A stretch of 64,000 nucleotides of DNA, taken from positions 97,910-161,909 of the forward strand of contig JAEZEI010000051.1 of assembly GCA_023417815.1 (NCBI GenBank), given 5' to 3'. The notes below the pieces were generated by a model. It had not been told where the DNA came from, ran no database searches, and saw nothing but the letters and a program-made list of their open reading frames with translations. The position numbers and the translations under genes were made by a program. Every line of letters starts with the position of its first letter. Position 1 is the first letter of the stretch. This document shows positions 55,676 to 63,797 of the stretch, piece by piece. This DNA is from Bacteroidota bacterium (GTDB lineage Bacteria > Bacteroidota > Bacteroidia > Chitinophagales > Chitinophagaceae).

Positions 55676-56722
55676 TTAATGGAAGATATTGCTGTTGCCG
55701 CTAAAGCGCGGATCTTTCAGGAATGAGCTGTCGGTTAATGTATATAGAAAATACACCAGTTCATTTTTTTGTGCTTTTGTAAGCGTGATCTTCTTCCTGA
55801 GAATTGGATCGATGTCTGATCGTGCGGTATCAATAGAAAGGTAGTGATCAACTACCTGCGGAACGGAATAAATACTGCCATCATGAAAATAAGGAAAGGT
55901 TACCTGGATGTTCCTGAGGGAAGGCACTTTGAAGCGGAGTGAATCCGGTGTTTTGCCGGTTATCAGCTTTCTGCCCTCATCATTGAACCTGTTAAGCATT
56001 CCCCCGTTATTCCTAAAAGAATTATCCGTGAAGAGCGGCTCTGCATGGCAACTGCTGCAGTTGGCCTTATATATTTCATATCCTCTTTGTTCGTATCGCG
56101 TGAATTCATCCTTTCCCTGTATCACCCTGTCGTATTTGCTGTTTGAACTTACTAATGATCCCGTGAACTGGGCAAGAGCTTTTAATATTCTCTGGCTGGT
56201 AATGGAGGGGTCACCAAAAGCTTCGCTGAACATACGGTGGTACGAAGTGTCTGCCTGTAATTTCCCAATTACATTACTGATCTCTTCATCCATTTCATTA
56301 TGCGCCGTAATTGGCGACAGGGCCTGGGTTTCAATATGGTTTGCACCACCATCCCAATGGTATTCCTTCATCCAGGCAAGATTGAAGAGGCCGGGTGCAT
56401 TGCGCGTGGTAAATTTATCACCAACACCATGACTGAGGTCGTGGTCGAATGTGGCAAACGCTGCGAACTGCTGATGACAACTTCCGCAACTTACCATATT
56501 ATCCCTGCTGAGCCTTCCATCGTGAAACAGTTTCTTACCAAGTTCAAATCCCTGTTTGGTTAGCTTGTTCTTCACGAAAATATTGGAGGCCGGGCGTGGC
56601 CATCCTTTGGGGATCTCAAACTTTATTGGATCAGGAGGCGAAACTTCTCCAGTTTTTGATCCTGCCAGGAAAGATGCTAAACCAACCAGGACCACAAGAG
56701 ATATGACTGTTCTTATCTTCAA
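55676..56722 (-). CDS. Di-heme MauG/MbnH-like peroxidase
   Basis: A 348-residue exported di-heme enzyme. A hydrophobic signal (residues 1-21) is followed by heme motif CGSCH (Cys79-His83), TTRNAPGLFNLAWMKEYHWDGGA, the second heme motif CSSCH (Cys222-His226) and PYFHDGSIYSVPQVVDHY. It is compact, close to MauG/MbnH size, unlike the 608-residue peroxidase elsewhere in the window. Its start overlaps the end of an MbnP-family gene by 4 bp. MbnH of methanotroph methanobactin operons oxidises a tryptophan of MbnP to kynurenine, so a protein-modifying role is the leading hypothesis here. Confidence 0.88.
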   Translation of the reverse strand: MKIRTVISLVVLVGLASFLAGSKTGEVSPPDPIKFEIPKGWPRPASNIFVKNKLTKQGFELGKKLFHDGRLSRDNMVSCGSCHQQFAAFATFDHDLSHGVGDKFTTRNAPGLFNLAWMKEYHWDGGANHIETQALSPITAHNEMDEEISNVIGKLQADTSYHRMFSEAFGDPSITSQRILKALAQFTGSLVSSNSKYDRVIQGKDEFTRYEQRGYEIYKANCSSCHAEPLFTDNSFRNNGGMLNRFNDEGRKLITGKTPDSLRFKVPSLRNIQVTFPYFHDGSIYSVPQVVDHYLSIDTARSDIDPILRKKITLTKAQKNELVYFLYTLTDSSFLKDPRFSGNSNIFH

Positions 56723-57417
56723 TTTGTCGTGGTTGATTCTCTGAACAGGCCGGGAAAATTCGAGGAAAGATAAAGTGCTGTTTCACCTGGCGACATGCAC
56801 AGGGCTGTTTCACTGATCTTCACTGGAACAACGCCGTTCCAGTAACGGTCAAGCTCCATGTTCAGGTTTACTTCAATGTTCTCTCCTTCTTTCACGGTAA
56901 ATTCTGTTACCGGAACTGTAATTGTGGTTGCTACCTTTTGCCCCGCACGGTATCCACCTATGTGGTGTTCGATCCGGTTAAGATCGCCTTTTGAAGCGGG
57001 CGAGGTTCCTTCCAGTTTAAACATTACATACCCGGTGTTCCAGGTCCAGAACATATCATTCATGGGGTCAAGGGCACCATCCTGTGCCCCGCTGCAATTG
57101 AGAATACTGTCAACTCCCAGTAAAAAACTCACCGAATTATATGTCCCCGGCCTCACCCCTGTTTTGATAGAAGTATTCCCTGCCTGGTCGATAAGAAAAT
57201 ATTGTTCCCTGTTCTCATAAGCGCCCGCACCGGGACTGCCTATATAATACCGTAATTTCTTTATAGTGTATTCTTCGCCGTGAGGATTGGTATAAGTGCT
57301 GTCGCGGAGCGTTACCGGTTTCCCCGAGGCAGTATTAAGGAAATTGATGGTAAGGGTCGTCTGGGCTACGACCACCTGCATGGTGATAAACAATATGGTG
57401 GTAAAGAGGATTCTCAT
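56719..57417 (-). CDS. MbnP-family putative copper-binding protein
   Basis: A 232-residue secreted protein with a signal peptide to about residue 19 (VVVAQ). The mature beta-sandwich has IKKLRYYIG, the family motif DPMNDMFWTWNTGYVMFKLEG (shown here only as a location: residues 117-136, Trp124 and Trp126) and an EHHIGGYR motif (His151/152). These match the MbnP family, first seen in methanobactin operons, where one conserved Trp is converted to kynurenine by MbnH and copper is bound. The downstream di-heme gene overlaps by 4 bp, and the upstream arfB-like gene also by 4 bp. Confidence 0.85.
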   Translation of the reverse strand: MRILFTTILFITMQVVVAQTTLTINFLNTASGKPVTLRDSTYTNPHGEEYTIKKLRYYIGSPGAGAYENREQYFLIDQAGNTSIKTGVRPGTYNSVSFLLGVDSILNCSGAQDGALDPMNDMFWTWNTGYVMFKLEGTSPASKGDLNRIEHHIGGYRAGQKVATTITVPVTEFTVKEGENIEVNLNMELDRYWNGVVPVKISETALCMSPGETALYLSSNFPGLFRESTTTN

Positions 57418-57815
57418 GCTTTGATCTTTTTACGGCCTTCCTTGATCTCAGCCTGGCGGATCTTACTTTCTTTTCTTTTTTCAAGCGAAGCCTTTGTAGG
57501 CCTGGTGGCTTTTCTTTTCTTTTGAACTTCCAGGGCTTTTTCGACCAGTTGGCTGAATTTATTGATCGCGGCTGTCTTGTTCTCAAGCTGGGTCCTGAAT
57601 TCCTGTTGCCTGAGATGAAGAACTCCTTCCGAATCTATTTTATTTTCGAGACGCTGCTTTATTAATTGCTTCTGCTCTGCATTAAAAAAAGCCGAATTAT
57701 CAACTTCCCATAGCAATTCCACTGCAGTCTCCACTTTATTTACATTCTGACCGCCCTTTCCGCCGCTTCGCGATGTTTTGAACTTTAATTCGCTCTCTAT
57801 TCCCTGCATATTCAA
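57414..57815 (-). CDS. arfB: Alternative ribosome-rescue factor ArfB (GGQ-domain hydrolase)
   Basis: A 133-residue protein with the release-factor catalytic GGQ motif (SRSGGKGGQNVNKVET, Gln23) and the C-terminal basic tail (KKRKATRPTKASLEKR, then KESKIRQAEIKEGRKKIKA) that enters the empty mRNA channel of stalled ribosomes. It lacks codon-recognition domains, so it is ArfB/YaeJ-like rather than RF1/RF2. It is the first gene of a three-gene overlapping operon with mbnP- and mauG-like genes, an odd functional pairing. Confidence 0.93.
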   Translation of the reverse strand: MNMQGIESELKFKTSRSGGKGGQNVNKVETAVELLWEVDNSAFFNAEQKQLIKQRLENKIDSEGVLHLRQQEFRTQLENKTAAINKFSQLVEKALEVQKKRKATRPTKASLEKRKESKIRQAEIKEGRKKIKA

Positions 57816-57866
57816 AATTACTCACAATTAAGAGGATATCAGGTATTTAGGACGAGCAGTTAGGTT

Positions 57867-57902
57867 AATATTTCGGTAAGAGCGAAATATTTTACATTTT
57901 TG
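57867..57902 (+). promoter_or_regulatory. Inverted repeat inside a candidate GGGP-synthase promoter
   Basis: Perfect 9-bp arms AATATTTCG (57867-57875) and CGAAATATT (57883-57891) surround a 7-bp centre. It overlaps the spacer of a near-consensus promoter: TTTC at 57871-57874, 20-bp spacer, CATTTTTG at 57895-57902, one mismatch in each box. This is the arrangement expected of a repressor operator. The GGGP-synthase start lies 17 bp downstream. Confidence 0.45.
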
Positions 57903-57918
57903 CACCCAACGGCAAGGC

Positions 57919-58677
57919 ATGAAGGAAAGCATCTATAATTCGATAACGAACAGGAAATCTGCAGGAAAAAGATCCTTCGCCGTTCTGGTTGACCCGGATA
58001 AGGTGAATGAGCATTCCCTTAACGAACTGGTAAGCAGGGCCGAAAAGGCACAGGTAGATTATTTTTTTGTTGGCGGAAGCCTGATGGTTTCAGGTGACCT
58101 GCAAAAATGCGTTGAAAACATAAAGGCAGCCTCTGATGTGCCGGTCATATTGTTCCCTGGCAGTCCTTCCCAACTTTGCAACAAGGCCGATGCACTATTA
58201 TATCTTTCCCTGATCAGCGGTCGCAATCCTGAATTGTTGATCGGTCACCATGTTACTTCGGCACCTGCTGTACGCGAAAGTGGTCTTGAGGTACTTCCCA
58301 CCGGCTATATGGTAATAGATGGCGGCGCCCCAACTACGGTTTCTTATATCAGCAATGCCCTGCCGATACCTGCAAATAAGGATGAAATAGCGATGTGCAC
58401 AGCCATGGCAGGTGAAATGCTTGGAATGAAACTTATTTATATGGATGCCGGCAGCGGCGCCAAAATACCGGTAACGGAATCAATGATCCAGGCGGTCAGT
58501 TCAAGCGTACACATTCCGCTGATAATCGGAGGAGGGATTACCAGCCCGGAGAAGGCATACCTGAACTGCAAGGCTGGCGCCGATGTGATAGTGGTTGGTA
58601 ATGCGATCGAAAAGGATATATCCCTGATCACCGAGATCGCCGCGGCAATACATTCTTCCCCCGCCCCGGTTAATTAA
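57919..58677 (+). CDS. Geranylgeranylglyceryl/heptaprenylglyceryl phosphate synthase family protein
   Basis: A 252-residue TIM-barrel prenyltransferase. It has FAVLVDPDKVNEHSL near the start, YFFVGGSLMVSGD, VILFPGSPSQL, the middle PTGYMVIDGG, LIYMDAGSGAKIPV and the phosphate-binding end IIGGGITSPEKA with GADVIVVGNAIE. The family attaches a polyprenyl chain to sn-glycerol-1-phosphate. It is the first step of archaeal ether lipids, and related enzymes occur in Firmicutes (PcrB) and Bacteroidota. The lipid made in Bacteroidota is not well defined. Its end overlaps the convergent M28 peptidase gene by 8 bp. Confidence 0.92.
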   Translation: MKESIYNSITNRKSAGKRSFAVLVDPDKVNEHSLNELVSRAEKAQVDYFFVGGSLMVSGDLQKCVENIKAASDVPVILFPGSPSQLCNKADALLYLSLISGRNPELLIGHHVTSAPAVRESGLEVLPTGYMVIDGGAPTTVSYISNALPIPANKDEIAMCTAMAGEMLGMKLIYMDAGSGAKIPVTESMIQAVSSSVHIPLIIGGGITSPEKAYLNCKAGADVIVVGNAIEKDISLITEIAAAIHSSPAPVN

Positions 58678-59953
58678 GCTTTTCTACCCTGGTTGGAGCT
58701 TCCTTCCCGCTAATGATGGAACGGCTGCTTATAGCAATTGCCTTGATTATTTCCGTCATATTGCCCAGGTCCAGCGTTTCTATTTCATCATCGGCACTGT
58801 GATAGAATTTATCCTTATCCATTTGAGTTGTGCTGATCGTATGGGCAGGCACACCAAGGGCAGCCAGGGTTGCATTATCTGAACGGTAGAAAAGATTCTG
58901 GTCGGGATAAGGATCCGGCTCAAACTTAAAGGCGCTTCCTTCGAGATTACGCTGAAGGATACTTCCCATATCAGACTTTTCATATCCTGTGATGAATGCA
59001 TTATTCTTTCCCCATTTGCTTTCCGTTCCTATCATTTCAATGTTGAACATGGCAACAACCTTATCCGGGTTTATCTGGGAACTGAAATACCTGCTGCCAT
59101 ATCCGCCCACTTCTTCTGCAGTGAATGCTGCAAATACCAGGGTGCGTTCGTTGTTCTTCAGGGTATTGAAATATTTTGCAAGCATCAGCATCGCGGTAAT
59201 ACCTGATGCATCATCGTTTGCGCCATTATAAACTGAATCCCCGGCTGCATTCGGCTTTCCTATTCCCAGGTGATCATAATGCCCGCTGAAGATCACGAAT
59301 TCGTCTGGCTTCGATTTGCCCGGGATCATTCCTACCACGTTGGATAATTGCAGTTGTTCGTTTTGCTGGGTGATCGAAACTGAAAATGAACCTGGATTCC
59401 CCTGGCTTAATACGAACAGGATATTGTGGTTCATGGGGAAGGTCTGGCGTTTAAGCCTTTTCAGCTTCTGGAAATCTGAAGCATGGGATTTATCGATGAA
59501 CACAATATAGTTCCTGTTTTCGCGGGCTATCCGCTGTGCCTCACCAAGCACCTTTACCGTGCTGTCGAAATAAAGTCGGGTATAATTGGAAGCTTCGGAA
59601 ACCTGTATGCTGTCCTGGGTGCTTAGAACGATCACTTCGTTTTGTGTAACAGGTTCACTGCCTATTTTTCCTGAAGCGCCGGTTACTTTGGAACGGATCA
59701 GCCTGAAGGTTTGCCGGTGTGTGGTAAGTCCCGCAAGGGGATCAACCTTCATATTTTTGAATTCTGCTGCAATGAAATCAGCGGCTTTCTCAATGCCCGG
59801 GGTAAATATCTTCCTGCCCTGCATTTCATCAGAGCTCAGGGCTTTTTCGATCCTCGTAACTTCCTGGAGGGAAATAATCCTGTCAAGGTCATTCTTTTGC
59901 GCAAATAAAATGGTGCTGCTTAAAAGCAACACCGACAGAACGAATTTTTTCAT
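58670..59953 (-). CDS. M28-family zinc aminopeptidase, exported
   Basis: A 427-residue secreted peptidase with a signal peptide to about residue 19 (ILFAQ). A ~190-residue N-terminal region is followed by the M28 domain. Its two-metal ligands appear in order: His225/Asp227 region (FSGHYDHLG), Asp247 (NGANDDASG), Glu280/281 (FTAEEVGG), Asp/Glu in NIEMIG, and the late His in FYHSADDE. The set is complete. It acts on exported peptides. It is 1 bp after the LytTR regulator gene on the same strand, so it is probably transcribed with the two-component system. Confidence 0.9.
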   Translation of the reverse strand: MKKFVLSVLLLSSTILFAQKNDLDRIISLQEVTRIEKALSSDEMQGRKIFTPGIEKAADFIAAEFKNMKVDPLAGLTTHRQTFRLIRSKVTGASGKIGSEPVTQNEVIVLSTQDSIQVSEASNYTRLYFDSTVKVLGEAQRIARENRNYIVFIDKSHASDFQKLKRLKRQTFPMNHNILFVLSQGNPGSFSVSITQQNEQLQLSNVVGMIPGKSKPDEFVIFSGHYDHLGIGKPNAAGDSVYNGANDDASGITAMLMLAKYFNTLKNNERTLVFAAFTAEEVGGYGSRYFSSQINPDKVVAMFNIEMIGTESKWGKNNAFITGYEKSDMGSILQRNLEGSAFKFEPDPYPDQNLFYRSDNATLAALGVPAHTISTTQMDKDKFYHSADDEIETLDLGNMTEIIKAIAISSRSIISGKEAPTRVEKLN

Positions 59954-59954
59954 A

Positions 59955-60686
59955 TTAAAGGCTCATCATTTCTTTAAACTTGACCGCCTGCCTGCGGCTT
60001 ACTTCTATTTTTTCTCCTCCTTTCAGTTCAAGCAATAATCCTCCATTGAAATAAGGTTCAACCTTATCGATCATGCGAAGGTTTACTATATGCTTACGGT
60101 TGGCGCGGAAGAAAACTTTTTCATCCAGGCGATCTTCAAGAGCATTAAGGCTTTTAAGGATCAATGGTTTGTTATTTCCGAAGAACACTTTTGCATAATT
60201 GCCTACGCTTTCAAAAAGTCTTACTTCATTCAGTTTTACGAACCAGCATCTCTCACCGTCTTTCACAAATACCTGGTCGTTCTCGCTGAGCATTCCGCGG
60301 TTCACACCGGTAAGCGAAGCCGCAAGTTCTTTTTCCTCTGCCTGCTGAAGTTTATGCAGTGCATCAGCAAGGCGCTTGGGTTCCACCGGCTTCATGAGGT
60401 AATCGAGAGCATTCACTTCAAAGGCCTTCAGGGCAAATTCATCGTACGCAGTTGTAAAGATCACATGCGGGGCCTTTTCCAGTTCGCAAAGCATATCGAA
60501 ACCTGTTTTACCCGGCATCTGGATGTCCAGGAATACCAGGTCGGGGTTCATGCTTTCGATCTTGTCGATGCCTTCATCAGCATTGGCTGCTTCACCTATC
60601 ACTTCCACATCAGAAAAATCCTGGAGCAGTTTCTTTAATTCATTCCTTGCTAGTCTTTCGTCATCAATAATGAGCACTTTGGGCAT
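59955..60686 (-). CDS. LytTR-family response regulator
   Basis: A 243-residue response regulator. The receiver domain (about 3-120) has the acidic pocket IIDDE, phospho-acceptor Asp54 in LVFLDIQMPG, and the Lys-containing YLMKPVEPKRL. The LytTR DNA-binding domain (about 140-243) has FVKDGERCWFVKLNEV, YAKVFF, FFRANRKHIVNL and GEKIEVSRRQAVKFKEM. LytTR regulators bind direct repeats upstream of targets. The gene starts 13 bp after its histidine kinase ends. Confidence 0.95.
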   Translation of the reverse strand: MPKVLIIDDERLARNELKKLLQDFSDVEVIGEAANADEGIDKIESMNPDLVFLDIQMPGKTGFDMLCELEKAPHVIFTTAYDEFALKAFEVNALDYLMKPVEPKRLADALHKLQQAEEKELAASLTGVNRGMLSENDQVFVKDGERCWFVKLNEVRLFESVGNYAKVFFGNNKPLILKSLNALEDRLDEKVFFRANRKHIVNLRMIDKVEPYFNGGLLLELKGGEKIEVSRRQAVKFKEMMSL

Positions 60687-60699
60687 AGTTGCTGGCTTT

Positions 60700-61755
60700 T
60701 CAGTTTAAGTTTAGTGGTACAGTGATCTTGGATTCTACCATACCATTATCTGTATCGTAAATTTCAAATGCTGCTTTTCCCTGGTATAACAGGTTTAGCC
60801 TGTCGCGGGTGCTTTTTATTCCGAAGCCATCTGGGTTAAAGCCTTTGCTTCCGTTGAGATGGCCGGAATTCTGTATTACCAGTTCGTGGTTGTTATTCCT
60901 GAAAACGGAGATGATCCTTATCAGCCCGCCATTTATCTGCTTGCTGATCCCGTGCTTGATGGCATTCTCAACCAGGGTCTGCAGCATCATAGGGGGTATA
61001 GGCTGGGTGAGGGTATCTTCATCCACTTTCATTTCTATTCTAAGCCTTTCTTCAAACCGCATATGTTCCAGTGCAAGGTAATCCTTCACAATATCCAGTT
61101 CCTGTTTCAGTGGCACAACTTCCATTTTTTCGGCCTGCATACTGCTGCGGAGAATATTACTAAGCTCTGTTATGGCTGTCCTGGCTCTTTCCGGGTTTTC
61201 AACCACCAATGCACGGATGCTGTTAAGAGCGTTGAAGATGAAGTGAGGGTTGATATGGCTTTTAATGGTGGTAAGTTCCAGTGATTTTACCATGGCTTCC
61301 AGCCGCAATTTATCGAGTTGCTGGCGGCGGTTGCTTTCAACATAATGGTAAATGTAATAGATCATGTTCCAGATCAGGATAAGCCATAAAGCGTTGAAAC
61401 TGCTCAGGAAAAGCCGCTCCGAGCGCGAGAATTTTTCCAGCCTTTCAGGATTATAGCCTATCAGGTAATCTACAGACTCGCTGATTATTCCAAGAAGGAT
61501 GGAGAACACTATTGTAAGTACCAGGAAATAGAAGATCTGGGTCTTGAGAGGTTTTTCCAGCACTTTCAAAAAGGCAATATTATGCCTCATTATGTGGGTT
61601 ACCACGAGCCCAAGTATGCAGGTAAGCACCAGGCTGATATAATACAGTTGGTCTGGCTTACCAAAAGTGGTTGCAAAGAACACGCTGACGGCAATATTTG
61701 CCGACCAGCCGATGATCTGGCACCACCAATACCTTGAGATCTTTTTAAGCATCAT
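60700..61755 (-). CDS. LytS/YehU-type sensor histidine kinase
   Basis: A 351-residue membrane kinase. Four membrane helices (about residues 10-30, 38-55, 72-92, 118-138) carry no large periplasmic sensor. The His_kinase domain has the phospho-acceptor His171 in SHINPHFIFNALNSI, and the HATPase domain has PMMLQTLVENAIKHGI and DGFGIKSTRDRLNLLY. This is the usual partner of LytTR regulators. The signal is unknown; with so few exposed residues it may sense the membrane state. It is divergent from ruvB, 132 bp between the starts. Confidence 0.93.
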   Translation of the reverse strand: MMLKKISRYWWCQIIGWSANIAVSVFFATTFGKPDQLYYISLVLTCILGLVVTHIMRHNIAFLKVLEKPLKTQIFYFLVLTIVFSILLGIISESVDYLIGYNPERLEKFSRSERLFLSSFNALWLILIWNMIYYIYHYVESNRRQQLDKLRLEAMVKSLELTTIKSHINPHFIFNALNSIRALVVENPERARTAITELSNILRSSMQAEKMEVVPLKQELDIVKDYLALEHMRFEERLRIEMKVDEDTLTQPIPPMMLQTLVENAIKHGISKQINGGLIRIISVFRNNNHELVIQNSGHLNGSKGFNPDGFGIKSTRDRLNLLYQGKAAFEIYDTDNGMVESKITVPLNLN

Positions 61756-61887
61756 GCAAAATTACCAACGTCTTTGCGGAAATTACGGCCCATGCTTGAT
61801 TAATGGCTAAATGTAAGGTTAAAGGGTGAAAATGCACGTATTTTTACCTCCTGCAATGAACAGTGATGATCCGAAAATTATTTTAAT

Positions 61888-62928
61888 ATGATCTCTAATC
61901 CAAATCTCGATGGCGAAAAGGACAGGATGTTGCCTGCCGACCGGGAGTTTGAGAACAATATCCGCCCGGGTCTCATAAACGAGTTCAGCGGCCAGGGCCA
62001 GATCATTGATAACCTAAAGGTGTTTATCCAGGCCAGCAGGATGAGGAAGGAACCGCTCGATCATATTTTATTCCATGGCCCTCCCGGACTTGGTAAGACC
62101 ACGCTATCCCGCATTGTAGCCAATGAGATGGGAGTGAATATTAAAGAGACCTCGGGGCCCGTGATTGAGAAGCCTGGTGATCTTGCAGGGCTGCTGACGA
62201 ATCTTGAACCGAATGACATCCTGTTCATCGATGAGATCCACAGGCTTAGCTCGGTGGTGGAAGAATACCTGTATGCTGCCATGGAGGATTTCAGGATCGA
62301 CATAATGATCGAGAGCGGGCCTGCGGCGCGTAGTGTTCAGCTCACGCTCAATCCTTTTACCCTGGTAGGAGCCACCACGCGCAGCGGGCTTTTAACGGCG
62401 CCATTACTTTCCCGTTTTGGGATAAAGGCTCGTCTTGAATATTATGATGAGGAAACGCTGAAGCGGATCATTACGCGCAGTGCGACTATCCTGGAAACGA
62501 AGATCACCAGCGATGCTGCCGGGGAAATAGCCCGGCGGAGCAGGGGAACACCCCGCATTGCCAATGGCCTGTTGAGAAGGGTCCGTGACTTTGCGCAGGT
62601 GTTAGGCAACGGGGTTATCGATCTTGCCATCACCGAACATTCTTTGAAGGCGCTGAATGTTGATGTGCATGGCCTTGATGAAATGGACAACAGGATACTC
62701 TCCGCGATCATCGACAAATTCAAAGGCGGGCCGGTGGGCATCGGAACCATAGCTACTGCGGTAGGTGAGGAGGTAGGCACTATCGAGGAAGTTTATGAAC
62801 CTTTCCTGATCAAGGAAGGATTTATACAACGAACCGCAAGGGGAAGGGAAGCAACAGAAAAAGCGTACAGGCATTTAGGAAGGAATTTTATTTCGAGGGG
62901 AGGGCAGGCGAATTTATTCGGGCAATAG
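61888..62928 (+). CDS. ruvB: Holliday junction branch migration helicase RuvB
   Basis: A 346-residue AAA+ motor. It has the conserved opening [18 protein letters not shown], Walker [11 protein letters not shown] (Lys70), Walker [10 protein letters not shown], sensor 1 [11 protein letters not shown] and the arginine-finger region APLLSRFG. The C-terminal winged helix has [16 protein letters not shown] and [20 protein letters not shown]. All features are normal. RuvB drives branch migration with RuvA, which is not in the window. No terminator is obvious after the stop; a palindrome begins about 50 bp later. Confidence 0.97.
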   Translation: MISNPNLDGEKDRMLPADREFENNIRPGLINEFSGQGQIIDNLKVFIQASRMRKEPLDHILFHGPPGLGKTTLSRIVANEMGVNIKETSGPVIEKPGDLAGLLTNLEPNDILFIDEIHRLSSVVEEYLYAAMEDFRIDIMIESGPAARSVQLTLNPFTLVGATTRSGLLTAPLLSRFGIKARLEYYDEETLKRIITRSATILETKITSDAAGEIARRSRGTPRIANGLLRRVRDFAQVLGNGVIDLAITEHSLKALNVDVHGLDEMDNRILSAIIDKFKGGPVGIGTIATAVGEEVGTIEEVYEPFLIKEGFIQRTARGREATEKAYRHLGRNFISRGGQANLFGQ

Positions 62929-62953
62929 AACAGAGGACATTGCATATAATTCC

Positions 62954-63010
62954 ATTGGTAGGGTGATTGCGAATTTTTGTAGGGGCGTTGCATGCAACGT
63001 CCCTACCAAT
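62954..63010. repeat. Nested palindrome with competing left arms
   Basis: The core dyad spans 62979-63006 (arms GTAGGGGCGTTGCA / TGCAACGTCCCTAC, a single G-T mismatch). In addition ATTGGTAGGG at 62954-62963 is the exact complement of CCCTACCAAT at 63001-63010, so the right arm can pair with either left arm. The core resembles dispersed palindromes seen in many bacterial genomes. Confidence 0.75.
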
Positions 63011-63020
63011 ACGGAAATAT

Positions 63021-63070
63021 GGCGGGTATAGGCGGAACAAGGCGGAGAATGGCGGAAAAAGGCGGGAGAG
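63021..63070. repeat. Five GGCGG blocks at exact 10-bp spacing
   Basis: GGCGG occurs at 63021, 63031, 63041, 63051 and 63061, each followed by five purine-rich or A-rich bases. The period equals about one helical turn, placing every block on the same face of the DNA. Confidence 0.8.
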
Positions 63071-63101
63071 CAAGTCCTGGTGTCTTACATCGAACATCAA
63101 A

Positions 63102-63218
63102 TTGACAAAACAGTTAATGACTGATTGAATTGTCAATCGCGTTTGACAATTGGAGCATTCACCACGAGTTTTGTCAATCGCGTTTGACAATTGAAGCACT
63201 CCTCATAATTTTTGTCAA
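63102..63218. repeat. 41-bp tandem array of a palindromic TTGTCAA-N6-TTGACAA element
   Basis: TTGTCAA occurs at 63130, 63171 and 63212; TTGACAA occurs at 63102, 63143 and 63184. Every step is exactly 41 bp. Two complete dyads are present (63128-63151 with 9-bp arms; 63171-63190 with 7-bp arms), both with centre TCGCGT. They are flanked by one half-unit on each side. The two full units also share about ten bases to the right (ATTGRAGCAYTC). Confidence 0.85.
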
Positions 63219-63312
63219 AAGCGTGATAGAGTGGTGAATCTTCAACATGATTAATGTGATCTTAAAGGAATTCTGGCGGTTAGTGAAAAAAAAGGATACA
63301 GTTATCTTGGAT

Positions 63313-63579
63313 GGAACATTTTCTTTTTAAATCCTTCAATTGTTCCATGGGTGGAACAATCGCTCCCGGATTGGCCAGGATTGTTCCTGAAGGATATACC
63401 TTATCCAGGTGAAATATAATACGGATGAGGTTAATGCCTGGGTGTTGAGCATACCACACATATATATATATAGTACCGGAAGAATATAGGGGTATATGGC
63501 AGGGTTATCCTGTTGAACTTGGGTTTTGGAACAAAAATTCCTGGAACAAAAAAAATTGTTCCAAAGAAAATGTTCCAGG
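63313..63579. repeat. Cluster of eight GGAACA/TGTTCC boxes
   Basis: GGAACA lies at 63313, 63353, 63528 and 63543; TGTTCC lies at 63341, 63382, 63557 and 63571. Two of them form a dyad with 9-bp arms (63339-63347 / 63352-63360). The last four form interleaved perfect inverted repeats: 63525-63534 with 63556-63565, and 63540-63548 with 63571-63579. Confidence 0.75.
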
Positions 63580-63797
63580 TGATTTAAATTAGGAAAGAAA
63601 ATAAATACACAGTGAACATCTCAGAAGCTCCGGGATGCACAGAAAAAGGGTTTCTCATTTTGGGTTTTACTAATGTTTTTTTTAGCGATTCCAGGTATGC
63701 TTTTTCTTTCTGCAGATAGATCCGGTAATGGAAAAAAAATCGCCATTAACCTTATAGCGAGGCTTATTTTTCTGCAGCCGGAAACTTTTTCTATGGT

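Noticed and set aside
55908..56432. Rightward 174-codon frame inside the di-heme enzyme
   Set aside because: Antisense to the heme-motif-bearing gene.
60090..60638. Rightward 182-codon frame inside the LytTR regulator
   Set aside because: Antisense to a clear response regulator.
63102..63218. Possible CRISPR array
   Set aside because: Only two full units, the repeat is itself palindromic, the 'spacers' resemble one another, and there is no cas gene nearby.
63459..63472. TA dinucleotide run
   Set aside because: Too short to be more than ordinary AT-rich intergenic sequence.
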